A DNA stretch of 64,000 bases, from assembly GCA_009840005.1 (NCBI GenBank), contig VXOR01000042.1:8163-72162 (forward strand), given 5' to 3'. Source of the DNA: Gemmatimonadota bacterium. GTDB lineage: Bacteria > Latescibacterota > UBA2968 > UBA8231. A program made the position numbers and the translations under genes. The notes under the pieces were generated by a model, which did no database searches, had not been told where the DNA came from, and worked only from the letters and a program-made list of their open reading frames with translations. Below, piece by piece: positions 26,236-35,023 of this stretch (its first letter is position 1; every line of letters begins with the position of its first letter).

Positions 26236-27534
26236 TCAGCGTTTCTCGTCCTCGTCCTCGTCCTTCTCCCCGTCCTCCTCCTCCAGTTTGCTGCGAAGGA
26301 CACTCGGTTCTTCGGCGACGCGGTCGCCTTCGGTGAGACCGGAGAGGATTTCGAGGCGGGTCGAGGTCTCAATGCCGATGGCCAATTCCACCTCGGCGAA
26401 AGCATTCAGCGGCAGTTGCAGCGCACTGTCTGGGCGCGTGCTGTCCGAGCGCGTGCTGTCTGGAGCGACGGTCAACGAATCCGGCGACTGGGCGATATAC
26501 GCGACAAAGCGGCCGCGCATTCCCTCGCGCTCGTCTTCTCCGTCCTCGTCGTCAAAGACCTCCAGCACCCGCTCGACCGGCAGGTACACCGCGCTGTCGC
26601 GCCGCGCAAACAGAATGTCGATGTCGCAAGACATGCCCTGGCGCAGGCGCGGCGCATTGTCGGTAATCTCGATCTCGGTGTCAAAGGTGACGATGGTGCT
26701 GCCCTGCTTCTGCTGGCCCACGGGCGCGATCCAGCGCACTCGGCCGCGATACGTGGTGTCGGGATACGCATCCACGATAATGTCCACGTCTTGACCGATC
26801 TCCACCCGGCCAATGTCGATTTCCGCAATGTCGCCGCGCACGATCATCCGGCTGGGATCGCCGATCTCAAACAGCATCGTCCCGCCGGAATACGACGAAA
26901 GCCCGGAGGAGACCACCTCGCCGATTTCCACGTTGCGGCGGATGACAATGCCATCAATCGGGGCGAGGACACGCACCTCGTCGAGCGCGACTTGGTCTTC
27001 TGAGAGCTGGGTGCGCTGCAAGTTGGCCTTGGTTTCGAGCATTTCGAGTTCGAGCTGGGCCAAGCGCAGGCCAGTGCGCGCCCGCGTCAGGCGCACCTCG
27101 GCTTCCTCAAACTGCTTGGCCGGTATCATCTTGCGGTCGAACAGGGCTTTCTGACGCTCAAAGTTCCGCTCCTGCTCGGCTAGGTCAATTTTGCCCTGCT
27201 CCACGCTCGAGCGCTTCTGATACAATTGCAGCGATTGATTGGGATCTGGCTCAATGACGGCCATCAGCTCGCCGGTCTCCACCCACGCGCCAGCCTCGAT
27301 GGGCAAATCGCGGATTTCGCCGGCAATCGTCGATTTGACCTCCACGGTCCGCACCAGCTCGATGCGGCCCGTTTCAGCCAGCTTATCGACGACCGCACCC
27401 CGCTCGACGAGCGCCGTGGGATATGTCTCTTCGGCCTTTTCCTGCCGCAAGTTGACATAGACCGCCGCCCCAACCGAGCCGGCCAAGAGCAAGAAGACGA
27501 GGACCTTCAGCAGGCGGCGCTTCTTGGCTGCCAC
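26236..27534 (-). CDS. MacA/HlyD-type periplasmic adaptor
   Basis: About 432 residues from GTG 27534, which follows the upstream stop in TGAGGTG with GGAGG before it. A membrane anchor lies at ~9-26 (LLKVLVFLLLAGSVGAAVYV). Lipoyl-like halves (STIAGEIRDLPIEAGAWVET; RVLAPIDGIVIRRNVEIGE) flank a long coiled-coil hairpin (~85-195). A beta-barrel domain follows, and the end is very acidic (EEEDGEKDEDEDEKR). It should link the ABC permeases at 22.4-24.8 kb to an outer-membrane channel. The channel gene is not in the window. A Ser/Asp/Thr-rich repeat (DSTRSDSTRPDS) interrupts the C-terminal domain. Confidence 0.9.
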   Translation of the reverse strand: MAAKKRRLLKVLVFLLLAGSVGAAVYVNLRQEKAEETYPTALVERGAVVDKLAETGRIELVRTVEVKSTIAGEIRDLPIEAGAWVETGELMAVIEPDPNQSLQLYQKRSSVEQGKIDLAEQERNFERQKALFDRKMIPAKQFEEAEVRLTRARTGLRLAQLELEMLETKANLQRTQLSEDQVALDEVRVLAPIDGIVIRRNVEIGEVVSSGLSSYSGGTMLFEIGDPSRMIVRGDIAEIDIGRVEIGQDVDIIVDAYPDTTYRGRVRWIAPVGQQKQGSTIVTFDTEIEITDNAPRLRQGMSCDIDILFARRDSAVYLPVERVLEVFDDEDGEDEREGMRGRFVAYIAQSPDSLTVAPDSTRSDSTRPDSALQLPLNAFAEVELAIGIETSTRLEILSGLTEGDRVAEEPSVLRSKLEEEDGEKDEDEDEKR

Positions 27535-27535
27535 C

Positions 27536-28225
27536 TCAGCCTCCAGGTCCGAGAGTGCTGAAGAATGCGCCGATGGAGAGGAAGAGCAGCGTGATAGCCG
27601 CAACGCCTGCATAGGCGCGGCTGCGCTCTATTTGCCCGACGATAGACAGACCGAGGCCGGCGATGACCACCATCCAGACGACAAAAGGATCAATGAGGGA
27701 CAATAAGTGGCCCCCGAAACTTTGCCGGGCCTCCTCGGAGAGGAACATTCCCAATCCTATTTGCACATTCATTGTCTCATTGGCCAAGACCAGCGGCGTC
27801 TTGACAATGTGCTGGATAATGGCAATCAGCGACGTGTACGCGACGAGGGCCAGGCAATGGCCATAGCCGAGCAAGCCGCCGAGCAATTTGCCCACCAAGA
27901 GGTAGATCGCAGCGCCAATAAAGAGCATGACAAACGCCATAACCGGCGCAGCAATCAGCCCGCTGATCCGGATGGCGTCTCCAGTGCCCTCTACATTGGG
28001 CTGTTCCGCGGGCGTCTGTTCCCGTATCTGCTCCATCGCCTCAGCCACGTAGATAGGCGAAGTTAAATACGTGGAAAAGAAGCCCACCGCCGCGACTATA
28101 AAAGTCGGCACCAGCCAGTCGGCCGCACTGCGCTGCTCGGCTACGGCCTCAAAGGTCTCGGATGGAGCGTAGAAGACGCGCAATATGCGGCCGACGACGC
28201 TCATTTCTGCTTGAGGAGCTTCCAT
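27536..28225 (-). CDS. Yip1-domain membrane protein
   Basis: 229 residues. The start MEAPQAEMSVVGRILRVFYA with PSETFEAVAE is typical of bacterial Yip1-family proteins, followed by about five membrane helices (LVPTFIVAAVGFFSTYL; VMAFVMLFIGAAIYLLVGKL; ALVAYTSLIAIIQHIV; FVVWMVVIAGLGLSIVG; AAITLLFLSIGAFF). AAAGGA sits six bases before the ATG. The family's role in bacteria is unknown. Its stop overlaps the translational start region of the adaptor gene, so it is first in the exporter operon. Confidence 0.85.
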   Translation of the reverse strand: MEAPQAEMSVVGRILRVFYAPSETFEAVAEQRSAADWLVPTFIVAAVGFFSTYLTSPIYVAEAMEQIREQTPAEQPNVEGTGDAIRISGLIAAPVMAFVMLFIGAAIYLLVGKLLGGLLGYGHCLALVAYTSLIAIIQHIVKTPLVLANETMNVQIGLGMFLSEEARQSFGGHLLSLIDPFVVWMVVIAGLGLSIVGQIERSRAYAGVAAITLLFLSIGAFFSTLGPGG

Positions 28226-28321
28226 GGCGGTTCCTTTGTTGGGGTAAAGGTTTTTGTTACGGCCCTAGAAGCAAACTAACGATTGCGTATCACAGTTCCA
28301 AGCAAAGTCCTAACGGACCTG

Positions 28322-29311
28322 CTACAACCGCCGCAATAGAAATCGAGCCTGCGCCTCCTCTAGGCTCAGCAGGCTCTGGACGTACTCGCGGATGCGCTTT
28401 AGCATGATCGCCGGGTCGTTGCACGCCCCTTTGAAGAATAATTGGCGCGTCACTTCCCAACGCCGGCCTATGTCCCCAAACGCATCGGCCGCAGCCGACA
28501 GCGCACCCGAGCCGGTTGCCGCCGCTAGCCGCCGCAAATTGTCGTCCAGTCGCTGGCGCTGTGGGCCGAGTAGGGCTATCTGGCTAAACACCTCCTGCAT
28601 CCAAACGCGCAGGCTCTCTTCGTCCTGTTCAGTATGACGCTCCATCTCCTCGACAAAGCGCTGCGCGGCCGGTAGGCCCATCTCTACCCGACCGACCTTG
28701 TTGCCCGCGAGCATTTCCCGCACATCATCCAAGAGAACCTGCTCCATTTTTTCAACTGGATAAGGGTCGAGACCCTTGGGCACTGCGTAGTCGTACACCA
28801 CCAGTTCGGGCAACATCTCAGGCAGACGAGAAAGCGGTACCTGCCCCACAAAGCCCTGCGGATTAACCAAAATCGTCAACCTATCCGCCGCTTGATCGAA
28901 CCCGTAGATGAGCATGGCTTCGCTGGCACCGGGTGTGCGATCATAGCGAAAGGCCGCATCGCTCACATCGCATGCATCTACCCAAGCGAGCAGCACTCGA
29001 TCTGCGGCAATCGACTCCTCAATCGCCTGCCACAAATCGGCAAAATTGTCGCGGCGCACCTCGCGGCGCTCTATTCCGTAGAGATAGTACAAGTTGCGGT
29101 GAAGCAACTCGTCGGCGGGTAGGCCGACCGGCATTTTCTCCTCGGCGTCAAAAAAGAACGACCAGCCCATCAAGGCCCCGTAGTACGCTCGCTCGTCGGC
29201 CAGTTGGGGGCTGTAGTATTGGAGCGCGGCCATAATAGTCTCCCCAGAGGCGAATAACGCGGGATGCCCTTCGACTCGGTATAGATCGACAGGGCGACGT
29301 ACCTTTTTCAC
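28322..29311 (-). CDS. BtrH N-terminal-like / DUF4872-like protein
   Basis: 329 residues. The first ~170 residues look like the BtrH N-terminal peptidase-C39-like fold: VEGHPALFASGETIMAALQY, RRDNFADLWQAIEESI, VLLAWVDACDV and EAMLIYGFDQAADRLTIL. In butirosin synthesis BtrH moves an acyl group from carrier protein to aminoglycoside. The C-terminal helical part resembles DUF4872. The usual catalytic Cys of C39 peptidases is not evident near the N-terminus. No biosynthetic genes are adjacent, so the role is unknown. It stands alone between two intergenic gaps. Confidence 0.55.
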   Translation of the reverse strand: MKKVRRPVDLYRVEGHPALFASGETIMAALQYYSPQLADERAYYGALMGWSFFFDAEEKMPVGLPADELLHRNLYYLYGIERREVRRDNFADLWQAIEESIAADRVLLAWVDACDVSDAAFRYDRTPGASEAMLIYGFDQAADRLTILVNPQGFVGQVPLSRLPEMLPELVVYDYAVPKGLDPYPVEKMEQVLLDDVREMLAGNKVGRVEMGLPAAQRFVEEMERHTEQDEESLRVWMQEVFSQIALLGPQRQRLDDNLRRLAAATGSGALSAAADAFGDIGRRWEVTRQLFFKGACNDPAIMLKRIREYVQSLLSLEEAQARFLLRRL

Positions 29312-29436
29312 GGTACCCTCAATCGGTTAGAAGGTGTGTTGCCAAAATCAGAGCAAGGCGCACATACAGAGCGGTCTAAAAAGAACTTCTGCTCTAGACA
29401 GCGGATGGGATGGTAATGAGCAAGTTGCCTTGGTTT

Positions 29437-29778
29437 GCACCGCGCCTTCAGGCGTGCTTCACCGCACCTTCAGGTGCGACATATGACCCATCTCCTTCGG
29501 AGAAGGGGAACAGGCGGCCCCCTCGGGGGCCGGGCCATGTTCAACATTCCCTGCAGAGTGCAGCGATGTCTCTACCTATTTGCCAAGGCAGAAGGGAGCG
29601 ACCCTTCGCCGGGTATCGGCTATTGTATTCAGCAGATGACCCGACTAAGCGGGATCTGCAAGGAATGCTGAACACTCTGAAGATAGGAGAAGATGGCCGC
29701 TGGCGACAAGGCCGGCTTGTTTTGTGCTGGGTAAGAAAAACCAACCCCTTGCGGGGCTGGTCGGCACGGCTGTAACAA
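29437..29778. ncRNA. Hairpin-rich segment, candidate structured RNA (class unknown)
   Basis: This fills the only gene-free stretch over 300 bases (29312-29788). It contains at least four compact hairpins with UUCR-type loops: GCGCCTTCAGGCG, GCACCTTCAGGTGC, CTCCTTCGGAG and GGCCCCCTCGGGGGCC, then CCCGACTAAGCGGG and ACCAACCCCTTGCGGGGCTGGT. A long helix is also possible between 29539-29557 and 29655-29673 (17 of 19 positions pair). Reading frames across it resemble no protein. It does not match the RNase P, tmRNA, SRP, 6S or group II intron domain V motifs I know. Strand cannot be decided. Confidence 0.45.
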
Positions 29779-29788
29779 CGAGCGCTAC

Positions 29789-30319
29789 TCAGACAACCTG
29801 TTCAACCGCTGCTAAACTTTTCTTATCTAGTTCGTCGAGGCGCGGAATTTCAAAACGGTTGCCATCGACATCGATAATCAGCAGCCGGTGGTCGCCGAGC
29901 CATTGGGCGTTTTCCGAGACGTTCTGGACGACGAACTCGCGCGGGCCGCGATCGGTCTGCACGTCCCAATAAGAGGTGCCGTATTCGTTGCGCACCGCAT
30001 TGACTCGCTGAATCGCCGCCGTCAAATAGCGACGATCCAATTCTTCCTCAATCAAGGTGCGCGCCTCTAAGTCGAGCTCGGTGAGATCGTCGATCATACA
30101 GATCTCCTCGTCTTTGGCGTCGAGGAGGCAGATGTAGCGGGTCGGATGCGACAGCGGCGCGGCGCGCACGACCTTCACCTTCAGGTACGAGCGGTCGCCG
30201 TCGATGGTCAAGCGCAAGATCCAAGCCGGCTCGCGGAAGAGGCGCAAATTGGCGATTTCCACGCGCTTGGGATGCGTCACGGTAATCGGGATGATCGCTA
30301 GTTTTTCGCTATCTGTCAT
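29789..30319 (-). CDS. DUF1854-family protein
   Basis: About 176 residues from ATG 30319, with GAGGAAAG upstream. LRLFREPAWILRLTIDGDRS, CLLDAKDEEICMIDDLTELD and RRYLTAAIQRVNAVRNEYGT are the DUF1854 pattern; the C-terminal part (WDVQTDRGPREFVVQNVSEN) is also conserved. This family is found next to ABC exporters like the two upstream and has been annotated in connection with cyanophycin metabolism, but no cyanophycin gene is visible here. It lies 15 bases after the ABC gene, so it belongs to the same operon. Its role is unknown, perhaps a regulator or accessory subunit of the exporter. Confidence 0.85.
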   Translation of the reverse strand: MTDSEKLAIIPITVTHPKRVEIANLRLFREPAWILRLTIDGDRSYLKVKVVRAAPLSHPTRYICLLDAKDEEICMIDDLTELDLEARTLIEEELDRRYLTAAIQRVNAVRNEYGTSYWDVQTDRGPREFVVQNVSENAQWLGDHRLLIIDVDGNRFEIPRLDELDKKSLAAVEQVV

Positions 30320-30333
30320 TGCGTCTTTCCTCA

Positions 30334-32544
30334 CTAGCCGCTAGTGGCCATGACCGCCGAAGTCTCGCGTTGGGTGTTCACCAGATTGTAGAAAATGCCC
30401 TCGCGCGCCATGAGTTCCTCGTGCGTGCCAATCTCAGCTATTTTGCCCCCGTCGAGGACCACAAGGCGATCGGCGCTGCGCAGCGTCGAAAGCCGATGGG
30501 CAATGGCGAAGGTCGTGCGACCTTTGACCAGCCGCTGAATCGCCTCTTGGATCTTTTTCTCAGTCGGCGTGTCGAGCGACGAAGTCGCCTCGTCCAAGAT
30601 CAGGATCCGCGGATCGTGGAGAATGGCCCGAGCAATGGAAATGCGCTGCTTCTCACCGCCGGCCAGCTTGTCGCCCTGCTCCCCTACTACCATGTCATAG
30701 CCGTCGGGCTTTTTGACGATGAACTCGTGGGCATTGGCCGCGCAGGCCGCGCGCAGAATCTCGTCAAACGTGGCACCGGGCTTGCCGTAGGCGATGTTTT
30801 CGGCAATCGTGCCGTTGAACAAAAACGACTGCTGGGCCACCATGCCGATCTGCGAGCGCAGGTCGCGCAGGCTGATTTTGCGGATATCGACCCCGTCGAT
30901 AGCGAGGCGGCCGTGCGAGACATCGTAAAAGCGCGTGATGAGGTTGATCAGCGTACTCTTACCCGTCCCAGACTTGCCCACCAAGCCGATCATCTCGCCC
31001 GGCTGCACCACCAAGTCGAGGTCGCGCAGGACGATCTTGCCCGGGTCGTAGCCAAAGGCCGCGCCTTCAAAGGCGACTTGGCCCTTGAGCGCGGGAATGC
31101 GCTCGGCACCGGGATGATCAAAAGGCTCGGAGGGCGCATCGACGATTTCAAAGATGCGCTCGGCCCCGGCAAAGGCCCGCACCATGAAGCTGTAGAAATC
31201 GCCAAACCACTTGAGCGGGTGGTAGAGCATCCACAGATAGGCGATAAAGGCCATCAGTTCCCCCAGCGACAGCTCGCCGCCAACGATCTGCTGACCACCG
31301 AAATACCACACAAAGAATCCGCCAAAGCTCATAAAGAAGTTGGTCACCATGAAGAAGACCAACCACGAGCGCTCGGCGCTGACGCTGATTTGGCGCAGGG
31401 CGTGGTTGCGCTGATCAAAGCGCTCGGACTCGCGGTGCTCTTGCGCGAAAGCCTTGACCACGCGGATGCCAGAGATCGACTCGTTGAGATGCGTAGTAAG
31501 CCGCGACCAGCGCGCCGACCAACGGCCCCAGAAGCGCTGCAGGCGATTCCAGATCAGGCTTGAGCCAATAATGATCGGCGGCACCGGGGCCAGCACGTAC
31601 AGGGTCAGCTCCCAGTTCATGTAAAACAGCAGCCCCAAGATGCCGACGATCATCGCGGCATTGGAGACGATGTAGGGCATGTCAAAGAGCAGATAGTCTT
31701 CGACCATCTCCGAGTCGTTGTTCATGCGCGAGATCAACGCGCCGACCTTGCGCTTGTCGTAGAAGCGCAGGGGCAGGTACTGGAGCGCCTTGAACAAGTC
31801 CGTGCGCAAATGCTCAATGGCGCGGAAGCCGACCCGGACGTTGAGCCAGCGACGCACCACACCGACGCACCACTCGACGACGCCGATGACAAAAAGGCCG
31901 CCGACCAGCCAGTAGAGCATGTCAGCGGCGGTACCGGGGACGAGTACATCGTCGATGAGATGCTTGACGATATAGGGCGGCGCCAACTCCAAAAGCGAGG
32001 ATGCCACAGTCAGGCTCAGCAACAAGGCTAGCTGGAGCCGATAGGGCAGCATGTAGCCGACGAGGCGCTTGAAGGTATCGAATTTGGCGATGCAGACCGG
32101 GCATATCCCGCCTATTTCGGGCAGGCGGCGCCCGCATTGCTCGCAGTGGGTACGGTCCAACTCGTGGGGCAGATTGAGGTCCTGGCCCTTTTTGAGCTGT
32201 TCGATGCCCTCGGCGACCTCGGCGAATTTGGCCGCCAGTGAATTGGAGTAATACAGATGAGCGGGTGCGCCCTCTTTGCGCTCCAATTCCAAGCGCCCGC
32301 CGCCGACGAGCGCCTCAATGCGGGCGGATTTGACCGCTTGCAGCGAAAATTCCACGTCGCCGCTCGCACCGTTGGGGTCGAGGACCATCAGGCGCTTCGC
32401 CGTTACGACCAACCAGCGCTGCTCAAAGCGATCCTCGCCAGCCATATCCGTGGCAACCTGGATTAGGACTTCTTCCTCGCGGCCCTTGCGCGATTCGACT
32501 TTGGCTTCGACGGCGTGCGGCAGATTTTCCAAAAAGGTGGACAT
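30334..32544 (-). CDS. ABC exporter with N-terminal PH-like domain and zinc ribbon (second subunit)
   Basis: 736 residues. Residues ~20-120 form a PH-like beta domain (RWLVVTAKRLMVLDPNG). A zinc ribbon follows with C134, C137, C148 and C151. Then six membrane helices (~165-460) and a nucleotide-binding domain: Walker A GKSGTGKST, signature LAGGEKQR (Ala for Ser), Walker B ILILDEATSSLD and H-loop AIAHRLSTL. It is a paralogue of the upstream gene, seven bases away; together they should form a heterodimeric exporter. Substrate unknown. DUF1854 follows in the operon. Confidence 0.92.
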   Translation of the reverse strand: MSTFLENLPHAVEAKVESRKGREEEVLIQVATDMAGEDRFEQRWLVVTAKRLMVLDPNGASGDVEFSLQAVKSARIEALVGGGRLELERKEGAPAHLYYSNSLAAKFAEVAEGIEQLKKGQDLNLPHELDRTHCEQCGRRLPEIGGICPVCIAKFDTFKRLVGYMLPYRLQLALLLSLTVASSLLELAPPYIVKHLIDDVLVPGTAADMLYWLVGGLFVIGVVEWCVGVVRRWLNVRVGFRAIEHLRTDLFKALQYLPLRFYDKRKVGALISRMNNDSEMVEDYLLFDMPYIVSNAAMIVGILGLLFYMNWELTLYVLAPVPPIIIGSSLIWNRLQRFWGRWSARWSRLTTHLNESISGIRVVKAFAQEHRESERFDQRNHALRQISVSAERSWLVFFMVTNFFMSFGGFFVWYFGGQQIVGGELSLGELMAFIAYLWMLYHPLKWFGDFYSFMVRAFAGAERIFEIVDAPSEPFDHPGAERIPALKGQVAFEGAAFGYDPGKIVLRDLDLVVQPGEMIGLVGKSGTGKSTLINLITRFYDVSHGRLAIDGVDIRKISLRDLRSQIGMVAQQSFLFNGTIAENIAYGKPGATFDEILRAACAANAHEFIVKKPDGYDMVVGEQGDKLAGGEKQRISIARAILHDPRILILDEATSSLDTPTEKKIQEAIQRLVKGRTTFAIAHRLSTLRSADRLVVLDGGKIAEIGTHEELMAREGIFYNLVNTQRETSAVMATSG

Positions 32545-32551
32545 GGATGGT

Positions 32552-34810
32552 CTATTCCTTAATGGCGATGATCTCCGCCACCTCTCTTTGCAAATTGACC
32601 AACTCGTAAAAGGTCCCCTGCTTGGCCATAAGCTCGGCGTGCGTTCCCGACTCGACGATGCGGCCGTCGTCGAGGACCATCAGCCGGTCGGCATTGCGCA
32701 GAGTCGAAAGCCGGTGGGCAATGGCCACGGTGGTGCGGCCCTCGACGAGCCGCTGAATCGCCTCCTGAATCTGCAACTCGGTCTCCACATCGACCGAGGC
32801 AGTGGCTTCGTCGAGGATCAGTACGCGGGGGTTGTGGAGGATGGCGCGGGCAATGGAGACGCGCTGGCGCTCCCCACCCGAAAGCCCGGCCCCCTTCTCC
32901 CCAACCTGGGTCTCATAGCCATCGGGCTTGGCCATGATGAAGTTGTGGGCGTTGGCCGCACGAGCGGCCGCCATGATGTCCGCAAAGGAGGAGCCGGGCC
33001 GGCCGTAGCCGATGTTCTCGGCAATGGTGCCGGAAAAGAGCACCGGCTCCTGCAGCACGATGCCGATCTGCGAGCGCAAATCGCGCAGGTGGATTTTGCG
33101 GATGTCGATTCCGTCGATCGCAATCGACCCATAGTCAACATCGTAGAAGCGGGCGATGAGGTTGACGGTCGTCGTCTTGCCGACCCCAGACTTGCCCACG
33201 AGGCCGATCATCTCGCCCGGCTGGATGTCCAAGTCAAAATCCTTCAGCACGGGCTTGCTCTTGTCGTAGCCAAACGTGACGCCTTCAAAGCGAATGCCCC
33301 CCTTCATCCGCGGTACCCGCTTGGCGGTCGGATCCTCGTATGCCTCGGGCGGAGTGTCGATGACCTCGAAGATGCGCTCGGCTCCGGCAAAGGCCCGCGA
33401 CATCCAGGAATTGACTTGGCCGAACCACTCCAAGGGACCGTAAAACAGCCACATATACGAGTAAAAAGCTAACAGCGTGCCCAAGGTCATTTTTCCGCCG
33501 AGGACTTGCAGCCCGCCGAGCAGCCATACTACCAAGACGCCCAAACCCGTCAAGAACGTGATGGTAGCGAAAAACACGCCGCGATTTACCGCGGTCTTTT
33601 CGGCGACTTCGCGCAGCCGGCCGTTGGGCTTGGCAAAGGCCGCTATTTCCCGGCCCTCTTGGGCAAACGCCTTGACCACGCGGATGCCGGAAAGCGTCTC
33701 TACCGTGCGCTCGGTCAGGCCAGACCAGACCTGACCCCACTTGACGAAAAACCCGCGCAGCCGTCGCCAAAAAATCACCCCCCACAGCATGATCAGCGGC
33801 ACGGGTATCAACACGTACAGGCTCAACGACCAACTCATCCAAAACAAAAACCCAAGGATGCCGAAGACCATCAGGCCGTTGATGACAATATAGGGCAGGC
33901 CATCGACGAGGAAGTCCTGCAACATGCCAGCGTCGCGGGTGGCTCGTGAGATGAGGGAGCCGACCTTGCGCTTGTCGTAAAACTGCAAGGACAGCATCTC
34001 CAGCCGACGATAGAGGTTCGAGCGAATATCCGCGGTGAGCTGCGCGCCGAGCCAAGTCGCAATCCAGCCGTGAGCCCATTCGGCCACCCACGCCGAGAAG
34101 CGGACGCCGACCAAGGCCAAGACGAACAGGCCCAAGAGATGGATGCGCTCGTCGAAGCCTTCGGCTGAGCTCAGGTCGAAGCCCGTGGCCTGACCCTCCA
34201 CCGGGACCAACACCTCATCGACGATGCGCTTGGTAATCAGCGGTGGGGCTAGCTCCGCAGCCGTAGTAGCAATGGAGGCAAAGGCCAAGATACTCGCCTT
34301 GAGCTTGTACGGACCGAGATAGCTAGCGATGCGCTTGAGGGTCGCCAGTTTTTTGATACACGCCGGACAGATGCCGTTTTTCTCCGGCAAGAGTCGCTGG
34401 CAACGCTCGCAGCGGGTCCGGTCCAAGTGCCCATTGACGACAAACGGCTGCCCCTGACGCAACTGCTCCAAACCCCGCGCCACCTCGGACATCTTTTCGG
34501 CCTCCGAGCTGGTGTAGCTCAGCGACAAGGTCGGCGCATCCACTCGCTCGATCTCCAACTGACCACCGCCAACAATCGCGTCGGTACGCACCTCGGCCAG
34601 CGCGGCGAGTGGGATATCGACGACCTCGCCCTGAGCGGGCACGACGAGGACGCGGCACGGGGTGGCCACCAGCCACTGGCGGCCAAAGCGCCCATCGGCG
34701 GCCAAATCCGTCGAGGCGCGGATGAGCACCTCCTCCTCAGCGGGCAGGACGGCGGCAATCCGCGCGGTCGCGGTTGCGTCGGCTGACTCTAGCAGTTTTT
34801 GCGCGTTCAT
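32552..34810 (-). CDS. ABC exporter with N-terminal PH-like domain and zinc ribbon (first subunit)
   Basis: 752 residues, same architecture as the next gene: PH-like domain (GRQWLVATPCRVLVVPAQGE), zinc ribbon (C-E-R-C and C-P-A-C around residues 133-151), six membrane helices, then an ATPase domain with Walker A GKSGVGKTT, canonical signature LSGGERQR, Walker B VLILDEATASVD and H-loop. It has an extra insertion of ~20 residues between the first helices (PVEGQATGFDLSSAEGFDER). First gene of a three-gene operon ending in DUF1854. No Shine-Dalgarno is obvious before ATG 34810. Confidence 0.92.
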   Translation of the reverse strand: MNAQKLLESADATATARIAAVLPAEEEVLIRASTDLAADGRFGRQWLVATPCRVLVVPAQGEVVDIPLAALAEVRTDAIVGGGQLEIERVDAPTLSLSYTSSEAEKMSEVARGLEQLRQGQPFVVNGHLDRTRCERCQRLLPEKNGICPACIKKLATLKRIASYLGPYKLKASILAFASIATTAAELAPPLITKRIVDEVLVPVEGQATGFDLSSAEGFDERIHLLGLFVLALVGVRFSAWVAEWAHGWIATWLGAQLTADIRSNLYRRLEMLSLQFYDKRKVGSLISRATRDAGMLQDFLVDGLPYIVINGLMVFGILGFLFWMSWSLSLYVLIPVPLIMLWGVIFWRRLRGFFVKWGQVWSGLTERTVETLSGIRVVKAFAQEGREIAAFAKPNGRLREVAEKTAVNRGVFFATITFLTGLGVLVVWLLGGLQVLGGKMTLGTLLAFYSYMWLFYGPLEWFGQVNSWMSRAFAGAERIFEVIDTPPEAYEDPTAKRVPRMKGGIRFEGVTFGYDKSKPVLKDFDLDIQPGEMIGLVGKSGVGKTTTVNLIARFYDVDYGSIAIDGIDIRKIHLRDLRSQIGIVLQEPVLFSGTIAENIGYGRPGSSFADIMAAARAANAHNFIMAKPDGYETQVGEKGAGLSGGERQRVSIARAILHNPRVLILDEATASVDVETELQIQEAIQRLVEGRTTVAIAHRLSTLRNADRLMVLDDGRIVESGTHAELMAKQGTFYELVNLQREVAEIIAIKE

Positions 34811-34824
34811 GTCTTACGTAAACA

Positions 34825-34879
34825 ATTAGGAATTACGAATTAGGAATTACGAATTGCCCCCCGCCCAATTCGTAATTCC
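34825..34879. repeat. ATTAGGAATTACGA repeat with hairpin
   Basis: Two direct copies of ATTAGGAATTACGA are followed by an inverted copy: stem GGAATTACGAATTG (34843-34856), nine-base loop, CAATTCGTAATTCC (34866-34879). It lies between divergent promoters of the ABC operon and cysH. A related ATTCCTAATTCCTAATT run is found at about 39207, upstream of the lectin gene. Confidence 0.7.
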
Positions 34880-35023
34880 CAAACTCGACCTTGAAAAAAC
34901 TCTCTTGGCATTGAAACAATGGCAAGGGCAAACTAGGCGCGGGCGTGCCATCCAGTCTTGCACGCGATGCGGACTTCGGCGATCTATTTTTCCAATCTGC
35001 TCTTATCCTTACATTAAAAGTCT

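Noticed and set aside
29410..29775. Plus-strand frame of 121 codons across the hairpin-rich gap
   Set aside because: Composition is dictated by the hairpins, no homology recognised, no ribosome site; structured RNA or repeat explains it better.
30319..31563. Plus-strand open frame of 414 codons opposite the ABC exporter
   Set aside because: Antisense to conserved ATPase and membrane domains; a similar frame lies opposite the second ABC gene (32276-33472), as expected of paralogues.
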